The notes below the pieces were generated by a model, which was given only the letters and a program-made list of their open reading frames with translations, was not told the origin of the DNA and did no database searches. Both the position numbers and the translations under genes were made by a program. From positions 15,611,925 through 15,675,924 of the forward strand of contig NC_049990.1 of NCBI RefSeq assembly GCF_000003815.2: a stretch of DNA of 64,000 nucleotides, written 5' to 3'. This document shows, in pieces, positions 11,701 through 24,457 of the stretch (within the stretch, counting starts at the first letter, position 1; each line of letters begins with the position of its first letter). This DNA is from Branchiostoma floridae. Its lineage: Eukaryota; Chordata; Leptocardii; Amphioxiformes; Branchiostomatidae.

Positions 11701-14318
11701 GGCTCAATCTTTTTGCTAGGTAACCACATGTTGGCAAGCAAAAAGACTCAGCTAGCAGTTACTATAATGGAGGATGGTGCCCAAGCTAGAGTAATAAACA
11801 GGGCTGGTATACCACCGTGCTGCTATTATGTCTGTCTATAATGTCATAACACCTAACTGTTATCATACAACCTTAAACTAAGAACAATTGTCCATAAGAG
11901 ACTTGAAGATTACTTGTCCTTTTGAAATGCATTAATTTTGTTTCTTTGATAGAGAGCAAAAGTTTCCAAATATACTCTGTGATAAGAGCATATTACATTT
12001 CAGTCAGCTAAGTTGCAGTTTTAGTTTTGAGCCTGCAGTACTTGGTCCAGGATACTGCTTTAACATTCACGTAATGGGGTTACTATGCCTATCAAATCAT
12101 TTACTACATCAACATTTACTACATTGAGTGTAGTACTTACATCATTCTCATTCTCATTTGGCCCTGCATTCACTGCAATGTTGCTGGCTTGGTTGTTCTG
12201 GGGAGGGGCTGCTCCTGCATTACATGCTGCAGATGGTTGGTCGCTCTGCAGTTCCAGACAGGCTTCCCAATCCAAGAAGACTCTCACAATGGCTTCGACC
12301 AGTGACCACTGACCAGTGGCCACTCTGTTGAAGTTGACCAGGGTTGGTTCTTGCGTGAACTTATCCACCTGTCGCACCATTGCTTCAGCATCCCTGGCAA
12401 TGTCGGATAGCTGGATGACGAGACATCTTATTCTTGTGACATGATCAGTACTTGTCGCAATGCGGTACTCTCTTGACGCTGAAGAAGCAATGGATGGGTG
12501 CTGCTCATGGCTGTAAGACACGCGATTGGGATTAGAATGGTATCCAGGGTACAACTTCTCCCAAGCTTCAAAGTCGTCAGGAAGTTGCATGGATCCCGAA
12601 CGGTGCAGTTCTGCCATCAGGCGGCCAAGGTTTGTATAGGACAGCTCTCCCTCCTGCAGTGCATACCCTGTTATTGTGTGCAGGTCTCGTGCTTGGTGCG
12701 AAATTTTTTGCAGAGTGCTCATCAGAACCTTCTTCTGTTCTCTTGCGTGTTGAAGTATGTGGGCCATGATCTCGGCCTGGCTGTTATGACAGAAATTTAA
12801 AATACATTTCAGTAAGTATAAGCTAAAGTAGCCCTGAGCCATCTGAATGTAGACAAAGGTATAAGTCACCCGGTTTGTGCTGCCTTAACATTCATGCCCT
12901 TAACAAGTATGGCAGGTTGCATTTCAGTAAGAATTTTCAGTAAATCTAAATTTTGAGTGAAAAGACTCCTCCTCTGGCTGCGTCACTGTAAAACAAAATT
13001 CCAGTGCGCCGCCGCCCCTCGAGATCTCTTTTCAGCTCAATCAAACCTATTTACATGTGTCCACGCTTAGTCTACGCAATCAAAACTAAATCGACAACAG
13101 CATCTTTGCTCTCTTTGTCTATGGTGAGCAAATATTCAAACTTTTAAACGGAGGCAGACAGTCAGTAAGACTTACAAGATGTATTCTTGGTAGCCGGTCT
13201 GTCAAATTGGCTAATTGTGGTGCGAGCGGACTGAAATCAGGGTTTATTATTGGCCTGTCTAAACCCGGAAGTACCCGGCAACCAATAGGAACACGCTTAG
13301 TACACAAAACTCAATGACGACATGCTGACCTCTCGTGCCTTCGTGCGCATGTGTCGTGAACTTTTGCAAAACTTGATGCCCTTTAAGCGTTTAAATGTCC
13401 AGGCTGTAAGCTTTCTGATACCAATGAAGGCAAATTGGTGGACTACTTTTAGACATTTTCTCAGGAATTACATTTAGTCTTTTTACGATGGACGTAGATA
13501 TGCAAGCGCCAGACGTTAACAACCTGTTTCCATCAATATTTGTGCAGACGACGTCTCCTACCACAATCATAAGACTTAGCAATCATTGGTGGCAGAGCAT
13601 ACAAAGTTTGTTTTTTAAACATATTAACAACTTTTTCACCAGTGATGACACCAAAAGAAATTTGATTTACATTTTGGTACTAGGTGTTTTCAAGCTATTA
13701 ATGATTAAAACCTCAATAGTACCACCATTTTGAATATTATGCTAAGCCTTGCAGTGGAAACATCACGCAAAGTTTGAATATATCTAAAAATATTCATCCT
13801 TGCATAAAAGATTATTCAACGAAAAACCATATCCGAATTGACAGAGTAATATTTTTGGTCATAATTGAGGTATTTCCCCCTGCCCTCTGCTTTGATGATG
13901 TCTTTGATGAGCACTTCCAATATTTTCACCTTAGAATATCCAAGGGCAAAGAAAGTAAATTGGCATAGCCTAATAGTCCCATTAGTAGGAACTGATGTTG
14001 CAATCATGCAAAAAAAAGATTTTCCTTACCTTCTTCCAGTGTAGCTTCCAGAGAAGTGGAGACACTGCACAGAAGTTCCCCATCATGCTTGTATTCCATA
14101 GTTCCAAGGATTTGCAAACTGTGTGATCTCTTCCCAAAATTAGTTGTTTCTGACTTTTCTTCCTTGGGACTGAATACATTGCTGATCCAACAGCAGAATA
14201 CTTCACAGGCAACTAGAGAACTGTATGCAGCTGATGACTTTTCATGTTTCACTTTAAGATTCCATTCATCCTCCATCAGTAATGAAAAACTCCACTTTTC
14301 TGTTCTTGATGGCTCCAT
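8695..14318 (-). CDS. Unrecognised five-exon gene, predicted 363-residue nuclear protein
   Basis: Exons on the - strand: 14318-14030, 13969-13930, 12780-12141, 10052-9995 and 8759-8695. The phases agree at every junction (1, 2, 0, 1) and the joined length is 1092 nt including TAA. Donors are GTAAGG, GTGAAA, GTAAGT and GTCTGT, all after purine-rich exon ends except the third. The start is the ATG at 14318 (MEPSRTEKWSF, G at -3 and +4). The frame stays open upstream to an acceptor-like AG at 14378, so another 5' exon is possible. Features: a helical middle (residues about 110-170, EIMAHILQHAREQKKVLM), a second helical block (ARDAEAMVRQVDKF), an Asn/Ala-rich linker, an acidic segment YDDDMEDLYE and a basic tail SPPKRMKMD that resembles a nuclear localisation signal. 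I recognise no domain and assign no function. The introns contain repeats, including a LINE tail in the last one. Confidence 0.68.
8800..9260 (-). mobile_element. LINE 3' fragment (C-terminal ORF2 remnant plus 3' tail)
   Basis: On the - strand an open frame reads IEDEFPFIMKCSRYASLRNE, the His/Cys-rich C-terminal motif of CR1/L2-like non-LTR retrotransposon ORF2. The equivalent in the 24.5-kb LINE is VENEIHFVLECSLYNDLRN. It runs into a tail ending GTGCAATAAAGTTCTTCTTC. The same tail recurs at about 45783-45925. It is 5'-truncated and lies in the last intron of the five-exon gene. Confidence 0.72.
9481..9758. mobile_element. Inverted-repeat element, left part of a composite also found at 62.9 kb
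   Basis: Bounded by TTTTATGTCATACC (9481) and its reverse complement GGTATGACATAAAA (to 9758). The interior is GC-rich and non-coding. It abuts the large palindrome at 9756-9908; the same order of parts appears at 62907-63215. Confidence 0.55.
9756..9908. repeat. Large imperfect palindrome with about 70-bp arms
   Basis: The left arm (ATAAAATACAACACGGTATA... CGGGTCGGATCACCC) pairs with the right arm (... GGCGATCCGACCCG ... CACCGTGTTGTATTCTAT). The tip is very GC-rich (CCGGCCCTCGGCCGTCGG). A diverged copy with the same tip is at 63080-63215. Confidence 0.8.
9995..10052 (-). CDS. Exon 4 of the unrecognised nuclear-protein gene
   Basis: The acceptor ATCTTTTCAG gives a 58-nt exon reading TPAYLQGYIYDDDMEDLYE plus one base, then donor GTCTGT. 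Strongly acidic. It enters in phase 0, matching the GTAAGT donor at the end of exon 3. Confidence 0.65.
11665..11790. repeat. Inverted repeat with about 54-bp arms (CTTGGGCACCATCC family)
   Basis: AGCTTGGGCACCATCCTCCA ... CTCAATCTTTTTGCT on the left is mirrored by AGCAAAAAGACTCAGC ... GGATGGTGCCCAAGCT on the right, with few mismatches. One arm of the same family (GTACCATCCTCCAACTGCTG) is at about 41137-41190. Confidence 0.82.
12141..12780 (-). CDS. Exon 3 (main, 640 nt) of the unrecognised nuclear-protein gene
   Basis: The acceptor TTTCTGTCATAACAG and the consensus donor GAT|GTAAGT bound an open exon of 213 codons. The open frame runs on to a TAA at 12060, but the donor and the phase-0 match to exon 4 make splicing before it more likely. 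Codon use is balanced and there is no low-complexity bias except the Asn/Ala-rich end. Confidence 0.72.
13930..13969 (-). CDS. Exon 2 (40-nt micro-exon) of the unrecognised nuclear-protein gene
   Basis: Lies 60 bp after exon 1. It converts phase 1 to phase 2, exactly what exon 3 requires, and adds YANLLSLPLDIL. The intron before it (13970-14029) carries TACTAAT, a textbook branch-point motif, shortly before CTATTAG. Confidence 0.58.
14030..14318 (-). CDS. Exon 1 (or first exon seen) of the unrecognised nuclear-protein gene
   Basis: Starts at ATG 14318 in a favourable context and ends GAAGAAG|GTAAGG. The peptide contains EKWSFSLLMEDEWNLKVKH and ACEVFCCWI. The upstream extension to 14377 is also open (RGCIPCISRLATSCA), so this ATG may be internal to a longer protein. 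Confidence 0.55.
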
Positions 14319-14998
14319 TGCACATGATGTGGCCAATCTTGATATACAGGGGATGCATCCTCTGGACTTAGCTCTTCCTACAGGTGAACAATAGTCTATG
14401 ATCAGTACAATTGTTTAACATGACATGCACAGCGCTTTGAATGTACAAATTGTTAGCAACGAGCCTGCTGTTCATTCATACCACATTGTGTCTAAATTGT
14501 AGTGTATTCACATCAAGGCTGCAGCTGTAAACTGTAAACTCTAGGTGGCACTGTTGAACATACACAGTGTAACATTGAAAAATCTGACAGTTTGTCGATC
14601 TCAATTCAAGTGCGTCTCACTATTGATTTTGAGGTCATATCACCAACAATATGTAACTTCAACTTTTGATCAAAGATCATTGTAAAAACGGCGCAATTCA
14701 GATATTGTTCTGCGACTTGCAACATGTCCGAATAAAAAAAGATAAAGATAAAGCAAAGCAAAATAAAACAAAGATAAGATAAAGCACCATAATGATTATT
14801 ACAAAAATTAAGCATACACTAATCATTTACTTGTACTCTGTAAAGCCATCATCTGGATTCTATGCCAGGGTAAAAAGAAACGCCAAAAAACAGTTACTCA
14901 AGCAACTGGATGTGATTTTGGCAACGGTCAGACTTTTCAGGTAGTGCCCACTATCATTTGTAAGTGACACTGAGAAGATCTGTCAAAGAGTATACTAT

Positions 14999-16208
14999 GA
15001 GGGTCTGCATGGGGGGGTCTTGGTAACGCTTAACGGTGAATTCAGGAGGCCCGGTAACGCTTAACGGTAAATTCAGGAGACCCGGTAACGCTTAACGGTA
15101 AATTCAGAAGGAGTTACAACGCATAACAAGTCTTAAGTAACATTGACGTGCATTCTTATTCATACAGCGCTAGAGTAGTTATATCAATGGGTGAAAATAT
15201 CCGACTAATGACATTGTGAGAAGCAAAATGTGCCCAGACTAGAACCGAGAGGAATGACAGGGACAATGTCCATGACATCTGTAAATTGACGGAGGCAGAT
15301 CTAGAATCCCTCCATAAGAAATTTCTTATGGAGGGATTGAACTATTGTTTCAGCATATGGCGCGACGCATCCCTGGGGGTATGCTCCCCCGGGAAATTTT
15401 TAAAATCAAGACCCTCTTAAATGCTATTTCCTGCATTTTTTGGCAAATTTTGCCGATCGACTAAGCTAGGTTGATTTTGACATTTTCATCAAATTACACA
15501 TGGTTATAGCTTTGGCCTCCACCCCCAGAGCCCCCGACATATTTTACCATTTCAATTCGAGCTCGGAAGGCACGAGACGTTGCAATATAAGTCCGGGGAA
15601 ATGTTAAAATCTGGACCGTCTGAAACGCCATTTACTGCCTTTTGAAGGGCAGATTTTGCTGTAAGGTGAAGCTAAATTTGATATAACATTTTATTAGAGA
15701 GAAAAGGTTTTTTTGTTCGAAAACCCACGCCCCTAACATATTTTCGCCATGTCATCGTGAGCGCCAAGGGCGCAAGCCGTCGCAAGGGAGGTCCGGAGAA
15801 ACCTCATTTTCTGCATTCTAGGAGTACTTTTTGCCCAAAACTAAGCTTGACACTGAAATCAGTGCTTAAGTTTTTGAGGGCAACGCTTCCGCAACATATT
15901 TTACCCTGTCCAGAGCCGAAAGCAGGGAGGCTCGGAGAAATTGTGAAATATGGACCCTTTGAAACGCCATTTCCTGCATTCTCAGGGGTTCTATCTGTGT
16001 GTATAACGGGTTACGAAGAATTTCTTGGTAACGCTTAACGGTGAATTCGAGATAACAAATAACGATTAACATTGAATTAAAACGACCAATAACGCTTCAC
16101 GAAGAATATACCGATAACGTTTAACGTTGAATTAGAGCGGGTCGGCAACGATTAACGGTGAATTAAAATGGCTCGTAACGCTTAACGGAAAAAGGCATGC
16201 AGACCCTC
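14999..16208. mobile_element. 1.2-kb non-autonomous DNA transposon with subterminal repeat arrays
   Basis: Termini GAGGGTCTGCATG and CATGCAGACCCTC are inverted and flanked by a 6-bp direct repeat TACTAT (14993-14998 and 16209-16214). Both ends carry arrays of TAACGCTTAACGGTGAATTC-like units: three close copies on the left (15023-15115) and about seven degenerate ones on the right (16028-16195). The interior (15360-15990) has degenerate repeats of a GC-rich module also found at 53.4-54.5 and 61.5 kb. No transposase frame. Confidence 0.85.
15305..15338. repeat. Perfect 34-bp palindrome
   Basis: AATCCCTCCATAAGAAA is followed directly by its exact reverse complement with no spacer. It lies inside the 1.2-kb transposon and could extrude a cruciform. 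Confidence 0.9.
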
Positions 16209-19200
16209 TACTATAGCTAAGTGTTTAACCAAAACTTATGAATTGACATACAAATGACGTGTAGATAAATTTTAGATAGTCCAAAAGGAACAAAAATAAA
16301 TACAAAGCCAAGACAAGTTTGATGATGATAAGTACAGGTCCGGATCTAATGTTGTAGTCCTTCACCGGGGGTTGGAGCGCCAGGTTCCAAGTGCCTGAAA
16401 ATTTCGACACATTGGCAAGCTGGGCTGGGCAGTTTATTTGTTCTTCAATCATAACTCATTTGGATTTTTGACCCATGACTATGTGCACAGCAAACTACAG
16501 TGAACTATAAGTCAAGCGTACAACTTTTTATTCAAAGCGTGCAGGCACAACCCATGAGCATCGTTCAGTTGGATCTTCAGTGCGTTTTGGAAGTTCTTAC
16601 TGCAGCAAAAATAAAAATAAAAGAGCCATAGCAGATGACGATTTGATGCAAAGTTTATGAATAAAAAGTAAAATCGTACAAATGTCTTCAGTAGTTTTTT
16701 CAAGAATAGCAGCATACACCCTGTTGATAAGGTTCTGAAGGTAGATTAAGTCATGGATATTGGCATTGTACAAAAAAAATCAATGTATAAGGCGCCATCT
16801 AAACGGCCAGCACATTCATAGATGCACATACAATTTACCTTTGACAACTTCAAGAGTAGCCAATGGCCTGTATCAACTAAAAGCATAGACGTTCATCGTT
16901 GTTTTTAAACTATCGTTTTTGCAACACGTTCCAAGGAAAATTCTTATAAATTTGCTGCCCGTGCGACAACAAAGCGGTAAACATGTAAAACCCTAAACGC
17001 ATCGGAACCGCCGCGACTGTGGCTGATTTTGTGGCCGAAGTATCTTCCCAAACTGTCTACAAGGTATTATAAAGAGCAAAAATGTCCAACTAACTGAGCT
17101 GTAACTTAAATAACGACTTAGACATTGGTGCATGTCACTGCAATATGCATTATAGTAAGGCACATCTTCACATCCAAGTCGCAAATAAGTGACTTATAAG
17201 TCAGTACGCTTTTTCTTGGTCAAAACGCACATAAGATTTAAAAAGTTGACTACTAAAAATTTACTACGATGCCCAGTTCAGAAATAAAGACTGTAGTAGT
17301 AAAGTTGTCTTGATATAGGGTAAACGAAAAAACACCCAACGTGGGCCTCCCTCTCTTTGTACATGTTGACGGAGTTGGATTTGATGGCTTTTAAGATAAA
17401 GAGTAGTACCAAGAGTGATGAGCTCCCTACATTTTCCCCCTGCATTCAAAGGTCAGAAATATATTACTTAGTCACCATCGGATCTGTTCCTTCGAATTCC
17501 GTATATGTACTTCAATGCGTTGAGAATTTATGGACACAAAATGTAAGGCTTCTCTAGGGATATTGCAAATACAGAGGGCAACAAGTCGCCGTAAATGTTG
17601 TAATAAGCTGTTCTTTCATACGTACAAATCTACATGTCGACGTGAATGGTTAAAAGACAAGAACTTGTCGATGTGGAAACTCATGTCCTTTTTATTAAGA
17701 ATTCGATATCACAAAGCAATTTAAGCAAGTTTAGCTTGTCAGGCTAGTTTACTTTGGTGGGTACTTGATGCAAATATTTTATTACCCGGTCTTGTTTACT
17801 CGAACAGATGTCATCTTAGGAAATATTTGATCGACCCTAAAAGGGTCTGGTTCTTTTGTTTCCCACGACAGTTTTTACTTCGTCTATAAAAGCTTTTTGT
17901 CGTCAATATTTGATAACCTTAAATCACATGCAGAAACGGCAAATAGATTTTTGATGTATCGAGAGGGATAAAAGTAGTAGCTAGACTGCCATGGAGGCTA
18001 TTTCGTTAGCACGTTTACATGCACGATCAAAATAATTCGCCACGCTGTACAGATTCTAATTGAACCTTATATTTTTCGGCAGAGTCGCTTAATTACAGTA
18101 TATAGATTCCCTAGCTCCATCCACACTTCTACCGGGCACGGCTTCAAAATTATGTTGAACCCTCACAATGGATCTGTATTAAAACGTTGTCAACAGTACA
18201 GCGAAGGGCACAGAAAGCACTTAAGGGCCCTCTCCATTTACGAACGAAAAAACGTTGCTCACTTATGGGTACCTGTTTTCGGATCTCTGTGACTTCTAAA
18301 GGGTTAGTTGAATATGTTGCACACTGAATAAAGTAAAGTGAAGTAAAGTAAAGGGTTAGAGTTGAGGTAGGGTTAGCGTCCATCTGAGAAAATGTTCGTT
18401 TAGTTTCTTTGCATATCATGGTAATACCCCTAACCCCACACTAGCACTGCAGTAAAACAAAATGACAACAGCATGCAAGCCCGACGTCGACACAGGTAGT
18501 GATTTCGTTGATCTCGAGTAGGTGGTATCAGAAAAGATTCTATTTTGCACATATGCACTAAAGCACATGTCTTCATAGTATTCCAACGGTGCCATAGATG
18601 ATGTACATAAAATACTTTGAAATGGGAAAAAAGCTTTGCGGGCAATAGTGAGCGGCCATTCTGTTGCCGCATTAGCAGTTTGTTATTTGGTCGAAATTTT
18701 CTTATTTTACATCTATGGTTATGGCAAGCAAGTGCGTAATAAATCAATCACAAAGGAACCACATTTCGTCGGTACAGACAATGCAAGATGTACCAAAAGC
18801 AGTGCCAGTTAGAATGCCGCTGCGCCACAGAAAATGGACACCGATGAAAAAGCCCAGACGCAAAGAAGTCGGCCATTTTGTATCCTTGAAATTTTAGCGC
18901 ACAACACTTCACCACTAATGTATGAAAGGACTCTTGAAGGTCCACTTTGAATTCCAGTCGTCTGTTTTTTTAAGGAGAGCCCTGTTACTTAGAATCTACA
19001 GGCCTAGGATGTCCATGGAACTTTCTCGATGACAACTTTTGAAGTGACTGAAATGGCCTTGTTTTGAACGAACCCGTTAAAAAAGGATGTAGCCTTGAAC
19101 AAAGATGTCAAGAATAGAAGTAGATATATTTGGACTATTGATAGCACTATGTCAATTAGATACAAGAACGAATGCTCACCAAATATAATAAAATCATAGA

Positions 19201-22200
19201 TTCTTTTATAACGGGAGAGAACTGAAGTACAAGAAACGTAATGCTAGACGCCCGCTTTTGTACTAGATTTTTTGTTGTTCATTTGTATCATTATTGACAA
19301 CGCTGTAACTGCAAAGCATAACAATAGCTAGGGCAGTTCGGGTCAGGCACAGACATGTTTTCTTATATTAAAAGATCCATGCGACGAAAATATAAATTGT
19401 GCACGGTAGAGACTCGAAAAAGAGAATGAAGACAAAATCTTTATATATCTATCATATCTACTCGGCGGTTCAGGGTGCGGTGGGTTCCCCAGATTTCGTA
19501 CGTACGATGAGAGCTCAAACAAAAAGCTAACATACGTTCAACTGAACTTCACAAAATCTTCATGTGGGTTGCAAAAGAGAAAAGATAATCTAGAAATTAA
19601 AAGCCAATACTTAGCAAACCTTATGTTAGATATGTTCGAAACTTCTATATGTACACAGTCTTTACATACATAACATGGAGCACCGTGATTACATTATTAC
19701 ATAAATACAAGGGATGTAGACTTGGTTTTCGACCTCATCCATAAACGTTAACATGAGACACAACTCAGATTTTGAGGAAAATTACTAAGTACGAAGCTTT
19801 TTATGAATGTGCAACATAGTGATGTGATCATTACTTTAGAGGCGACGTCCGTTTGAAAAGCAGTAATCTTTAGTGAATGAGAGAGAGAGGGAGACAGACC
19901 ATGAACAATTTAGCTACGAATCCGAGCTGTGTAGATCAACTTAATGGTTCTCTTTAAAGTCTCTAGCTTTAATTTTTTCCCATCCCACTAATTGTTAGGG
20001 AACCCATGTTGTTAATTTTAAGGCTTGTTAAATGTTAAAAGAGATTTTCCATGTCATGAAGTTCACATTTTAGGGTCAGGTGGGGTAATATTTTTCCGTC
20101 CCAATAAGAACAAGCAGATTTCTGTCCTAGGACGGAGGGAAGGGTTTTGGAGACAGTCCTGACTTCACTTCACTTTATACATATTTGTTTTTCCATGGCA
20201 ATACACTCAGGTCCGGATCCTTTGACCTGCCCACCTCTTTCTTGTTAAGATGCGAAGACATTCCCCATGAAACATTATATAAATGTCTTTGAGGATTTTT
20301 GGGCACGAGGAGCGCCAAAATCGACTCAACTCTCAGGTCGTGCCTGGGTCTAGTTACTCTACAAGCTGAGGTTGATGGGGAAAATCGTGACCTTTCTGGG
20401 GAGGCTGATCGACAAATATAGCATATAAGGATTTTCCCCACCAACCTCTGGTTGGAAAGTAGGTTCTAGTGCCTTCCTCACCTACGGTTTTTTCTCGCCA
20501 CTAAGCTATTGATTTCTAACGGGCGCCAGTCTGCAAGGCCACATGGATCAAACGTACAATCATGATTTGAGTTTTGGTGCATATTCATGAAAGTTTCATA
20601 CTTAATAGTCATCTTAAGTTAAGTAGTCATCTATAGTAAAATTTCTTTATGAGGCCGAGAACTCACTGAAGTTAAATTCTCCGGTTAGCAAGGTTGTCGT
20701 TTGCGTTCTGACTTCGTAAATATGGCGACGACAACAACTCCGTGTTTCTACTCACCTGTACCCAGGATGTCTACCTCTGTTGATTACTCTTACAAGTAGT
20801 TTCAGAGAGAAGAACATAATTCTGTACTATTTAGTACTCTGTCGTGGTGTTTTTGCAAGGACGATGGTGTGCTACATGTCTGACTTATTGCGAAAACGAG
20901 TTCGATACAGAGGTTGGACGGCAGTACTTCTTTTTTAGACTTTCACTCCGAACAATTGAATTATTTCATTTCACACCTCGATTTCTTTCTGTCGAAATCA
21001 GTCCACTAAGTCCAAGGGATTCCCCACGCTGGGATCAGGTTAGAAATTATGGTCATATAATTTGTAAATAAAAAGTTAGAAAATGGTCATATAATTTGTA
21101 AAAAAAAAAAAACGTTTCAGAATAGTACTGGGCGATGCAAAATGTAAACCATTTGTGCTGAACTGAGGGTGGACAAGCCGTCCCTACCTGTGACGGGATC
21201 AGGACGACTCGGACCACTACCAACTCAGTCCATGGCAAAACTGACCAACTCGGCATAACACCTTAGTCATGTGGGCCTAACTCCTTGGCCAAGTCAGACC
21301 AGAACGTTGGTCTAGGCACAATGGCACCTATTTTCTCCTGACAAACTCAGTACATTGTATTTACACTGTAAATTTGTCAGCAAACTCGTCAAAGAGTGCC
21401 CCTCGTCTCGAGAACGCGGCCCTGGCGGACAAAATAAGGACCTGTGGTTTTAGCACTTTTAGAGGATCAAACCGACGACACGATCATCATGATTCTCAAT
21501 TGAGGCTGCGTTTCTTTGTCAACTTTGACAACTTTGAACTTTTGATGACAACTTTGTAATTTTTGAGGCCTCAAACCGCACCGCTATCAACTCATTAACC
21601 TAGCCGGACACGTCTGTCCATTGGCTTCAACATGGTAAGGCAAAAAATAGACTAAGGTCAGTTGCCATTCAGCAGTGCATCAGAGAGGGTCAGCCATATG
21701 GAGATCGCGAGTTATCCTTGTGAAGTATGTAGCGAAATAATTTGACCAAGACAGGAGTTTTGGGCCTAGTTGACCAGGGGCTTGCGCCCGTGGGCGACTG
21801 CGCCGAGTTAGAAATGGTGAGTCGTCCGCCATTGGATAGAAAAGATGTCTCCCTGGCTGTGATTAGGAACGGCAAGCTGGACACTTGTAGGTCTACTTAG
21901 TACCTGCACTTGCCAAATGTTTGATTCCCTCCATCTCTATTAGACTGGAGGAGTGTAGGGATTCAGCAAGAAGGAAAAAGAATGCTGTGGCAATCCCATG
22001 TGTGACAAAACGCCAGTTATACCTGTATGTCCTATAGTAAATATTACCGTATTTTTGCACTTTTGTTCTATCTAGGTACCCGGTCAGAATGATCTATTGG
22101 CTCATAACATTCACAGAATGTGTTTTTTGATCACACTGCAATTTGTATTTGGCACCCTTCACAGAAGGAAATAAACAAGTTGTATTCTACTATGGCTTTT

Positions 22201-24457
22201 GAGGTGGGGTTTGGTGTTGATGGGCATGATATAGGGCAACACAACGGACGATTGTGACAGCGACAGGTGTGAAACGAGGGGAGACAGTGAAGAAGAAGAT
22301 GACCGTTTATCTAACAGGTGGTTAGGACTGGTAGATGTATATGCCGTTTGGATTATGCAAATGCTGTGTCCTGTCTGAACTTTTAGGAAACAACAGAATA
22401 AGGCACATCCATACAGAGCAAAAGAGCATTAAGGGCAAAGGGGGATCGTCAGAAGTGAACGAGAAAGATTAGAGAGTTACGTTTTGCCGCAACTAACTCC
22501 ACACTTTCGTAAACACTTCTGAAACAGAATTAAATTTGGCTGCAGCCAACAGGTTATGAGCCCCTAACAACAGCTGCATACATGTTGTTTTGTACGTGGA
22601 ACTCTTCCGGAAGAGCGCCGGTGTGATTTTTTCGACTACTACTATATCTGCGCGATTCGACCTCTGCTTGGAGAGTACGTGGAACCTCAAATATGGATGA
22701 TATTGATGTTGAAATAGACACATGAGTATAAAACCACGCAAATCACTGTTCATCCAGTGTCTTAAACATACGGAGTCATTCTGATCTATACCTGATAGTT
22801 TTGATAAAACGCTATCGGACGAAAAGTTCACTGCGAAACGTTTCACCATGTGCATACCATACACTTGCGTGCAACTGCCCCTATAAAGTGTAAAACTACG
22901 ATTACCTTAAAATTTGAGGCCCAATGCTTTCTCCTCCTTGTCCCAAGCAAGTCAACGACGTCCACCTTATCCACAGTCGCACATTAAAAGTTAAAAAATT
23001 GTAGTTAAAGATCGGCCAATTCCAAAAGCTACATGTACTTAGCGTGCGCAAGGTGTTAACCGGAATGCCGGATAACCTACTTGAAGCGTAAATTTAAAGG
23101 TCATTCTGACGGTGCGCATCGCCACAGACATGTATCACTCCGCCATTATGAGACAAGAAGTAGTCCTCACAAAAGGGCCATAAATATACACTAAATAAAA
23201 TGATGGAAAGCAAATTATTATTAAAAAAGAGACAAAGTAGCTCATATGCATTTCCAATTCTACTTTCCTTATATAATTACCTTTATGTCTGATATCTTGT
23301 GTTTGGTTCCAAACAATGTGTTACGTTAGTTTACGGGACAAATAAAACATCCACATTATGAGACCCAGCCGTTCCCACTGTGACATATGTATAGTCCACT
23401 TAAGTATATTTTGCAGCAGATAACAACTTATTTGGCGGCTCTGCAGTTTGAATGTGAAATACCACGAAAAAACGGTTTGGGAACTTCGAATAGATGAAAC
23501 TTTTGGATACTGAATTGAATGACGGGGTGGGCCCACCATGGCATGTGTATTACGTTTCCGTCTCTCCTTTCCGCATCGTTTCTGCCTTTGAATTTCATGG
23601 CCATTCATGACATAATAAACGGGTACCGGTCGGTAACGTTGGTAGAAACGCATATTTACAGACACAGTGAGGAACTAACTGTACCTTGGCCTAGAAAAAC
23701 ATGAACTTCCTCTTGGACCTTCCATCAAACTGTTATTACTACATGTATCAAAATAAACCTACCACAAAAAGTCTTTCTTGTCATATAACAACGAAAATTG
23801 TTAAAGGACACCTTTCCATCGGACGGCGATCACTGAATCGAACGACCGTACAAAGACCATTACGACACACAAGGGAAAGTTTCGGTTGAAAAACTAAATT
23901 AAAAGAAATGCTCAGCGGTCGCAGATTTTAAGTGGAAAGGGGCGACTCTTTTAACGAAATAAGATAACAATGAGTACGTTGTGATGAGTGTATTAGAATA
24001 CCGCTAGCTATAACCACTTTTGTTTATCTGTAACGTCTAGAGATAATGTAAATCGGTATATTGTTTACAGTTTGTAAGTGTAAATGGTAAAGATGTTTAG
24101 GCCAAATGAGTGTGCATCCTGCTACTTGTTTGTATGGTAAAGAATTCTGTTACGTTCTGGTTCACTGAAAGGTTCCAGTATTATTGCAAATAACTCGATA
24201 CTCGTGAGTTCTCGTATTCATGGTGGTATCAATAGTATCAGTTTAAGATATATACCACAGGTGTCAAGGATTGATGAATGTCTTTAGTTTTATTTTCCAA
24301 CCCATCGTTACCCTGCCATGGGTAGATAGCACTATTTCGTAAACACCGAGAAATATAACACCGACACTCATCAACCACCATCACAGCTTCAAACCAAATG
24401 ATACTTTCACACACAGGTCCCTTTTTTTAACTTTTGGATATTGGGGTGACATTTTAA
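16209..24457. other. Long stretch without a recognisable gene
   Basis: I find no exon with supporting homology and few repeats: a single end of the TACTCTCC-family MITE near 22615-22680 and short GAGA or TAAAG runs (18325-18350, 19880-19895). An ATG-initiated 26-codon frame at 20722 follows AAAT and begins MATTTTPCFYS; it is too short to call. The region is probably intergenic between the genes at 14 kb and 30 kb. Confidence 0.4.

Noticed and set aside
12060-12140. Tail VSTTLNVVNVDVVNDLIG of the 269-codon - strand frame as the end of a protein
   Set aside because: It begins with a perfect GTAAGT donor whose phase fits the exon at 9995-10052, so it is probably intron.
20722-20799. 26-codon frame beginning MATTTTPCFYS after a purine-rich context
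   Set aside because: Too short, no donor or homology; not enough to call a first exon.
22493-22864. 123-codon - strand frame
   Set aside because: It runs through a TACTCTCC-family MITE end and matches nothing; chance opening.
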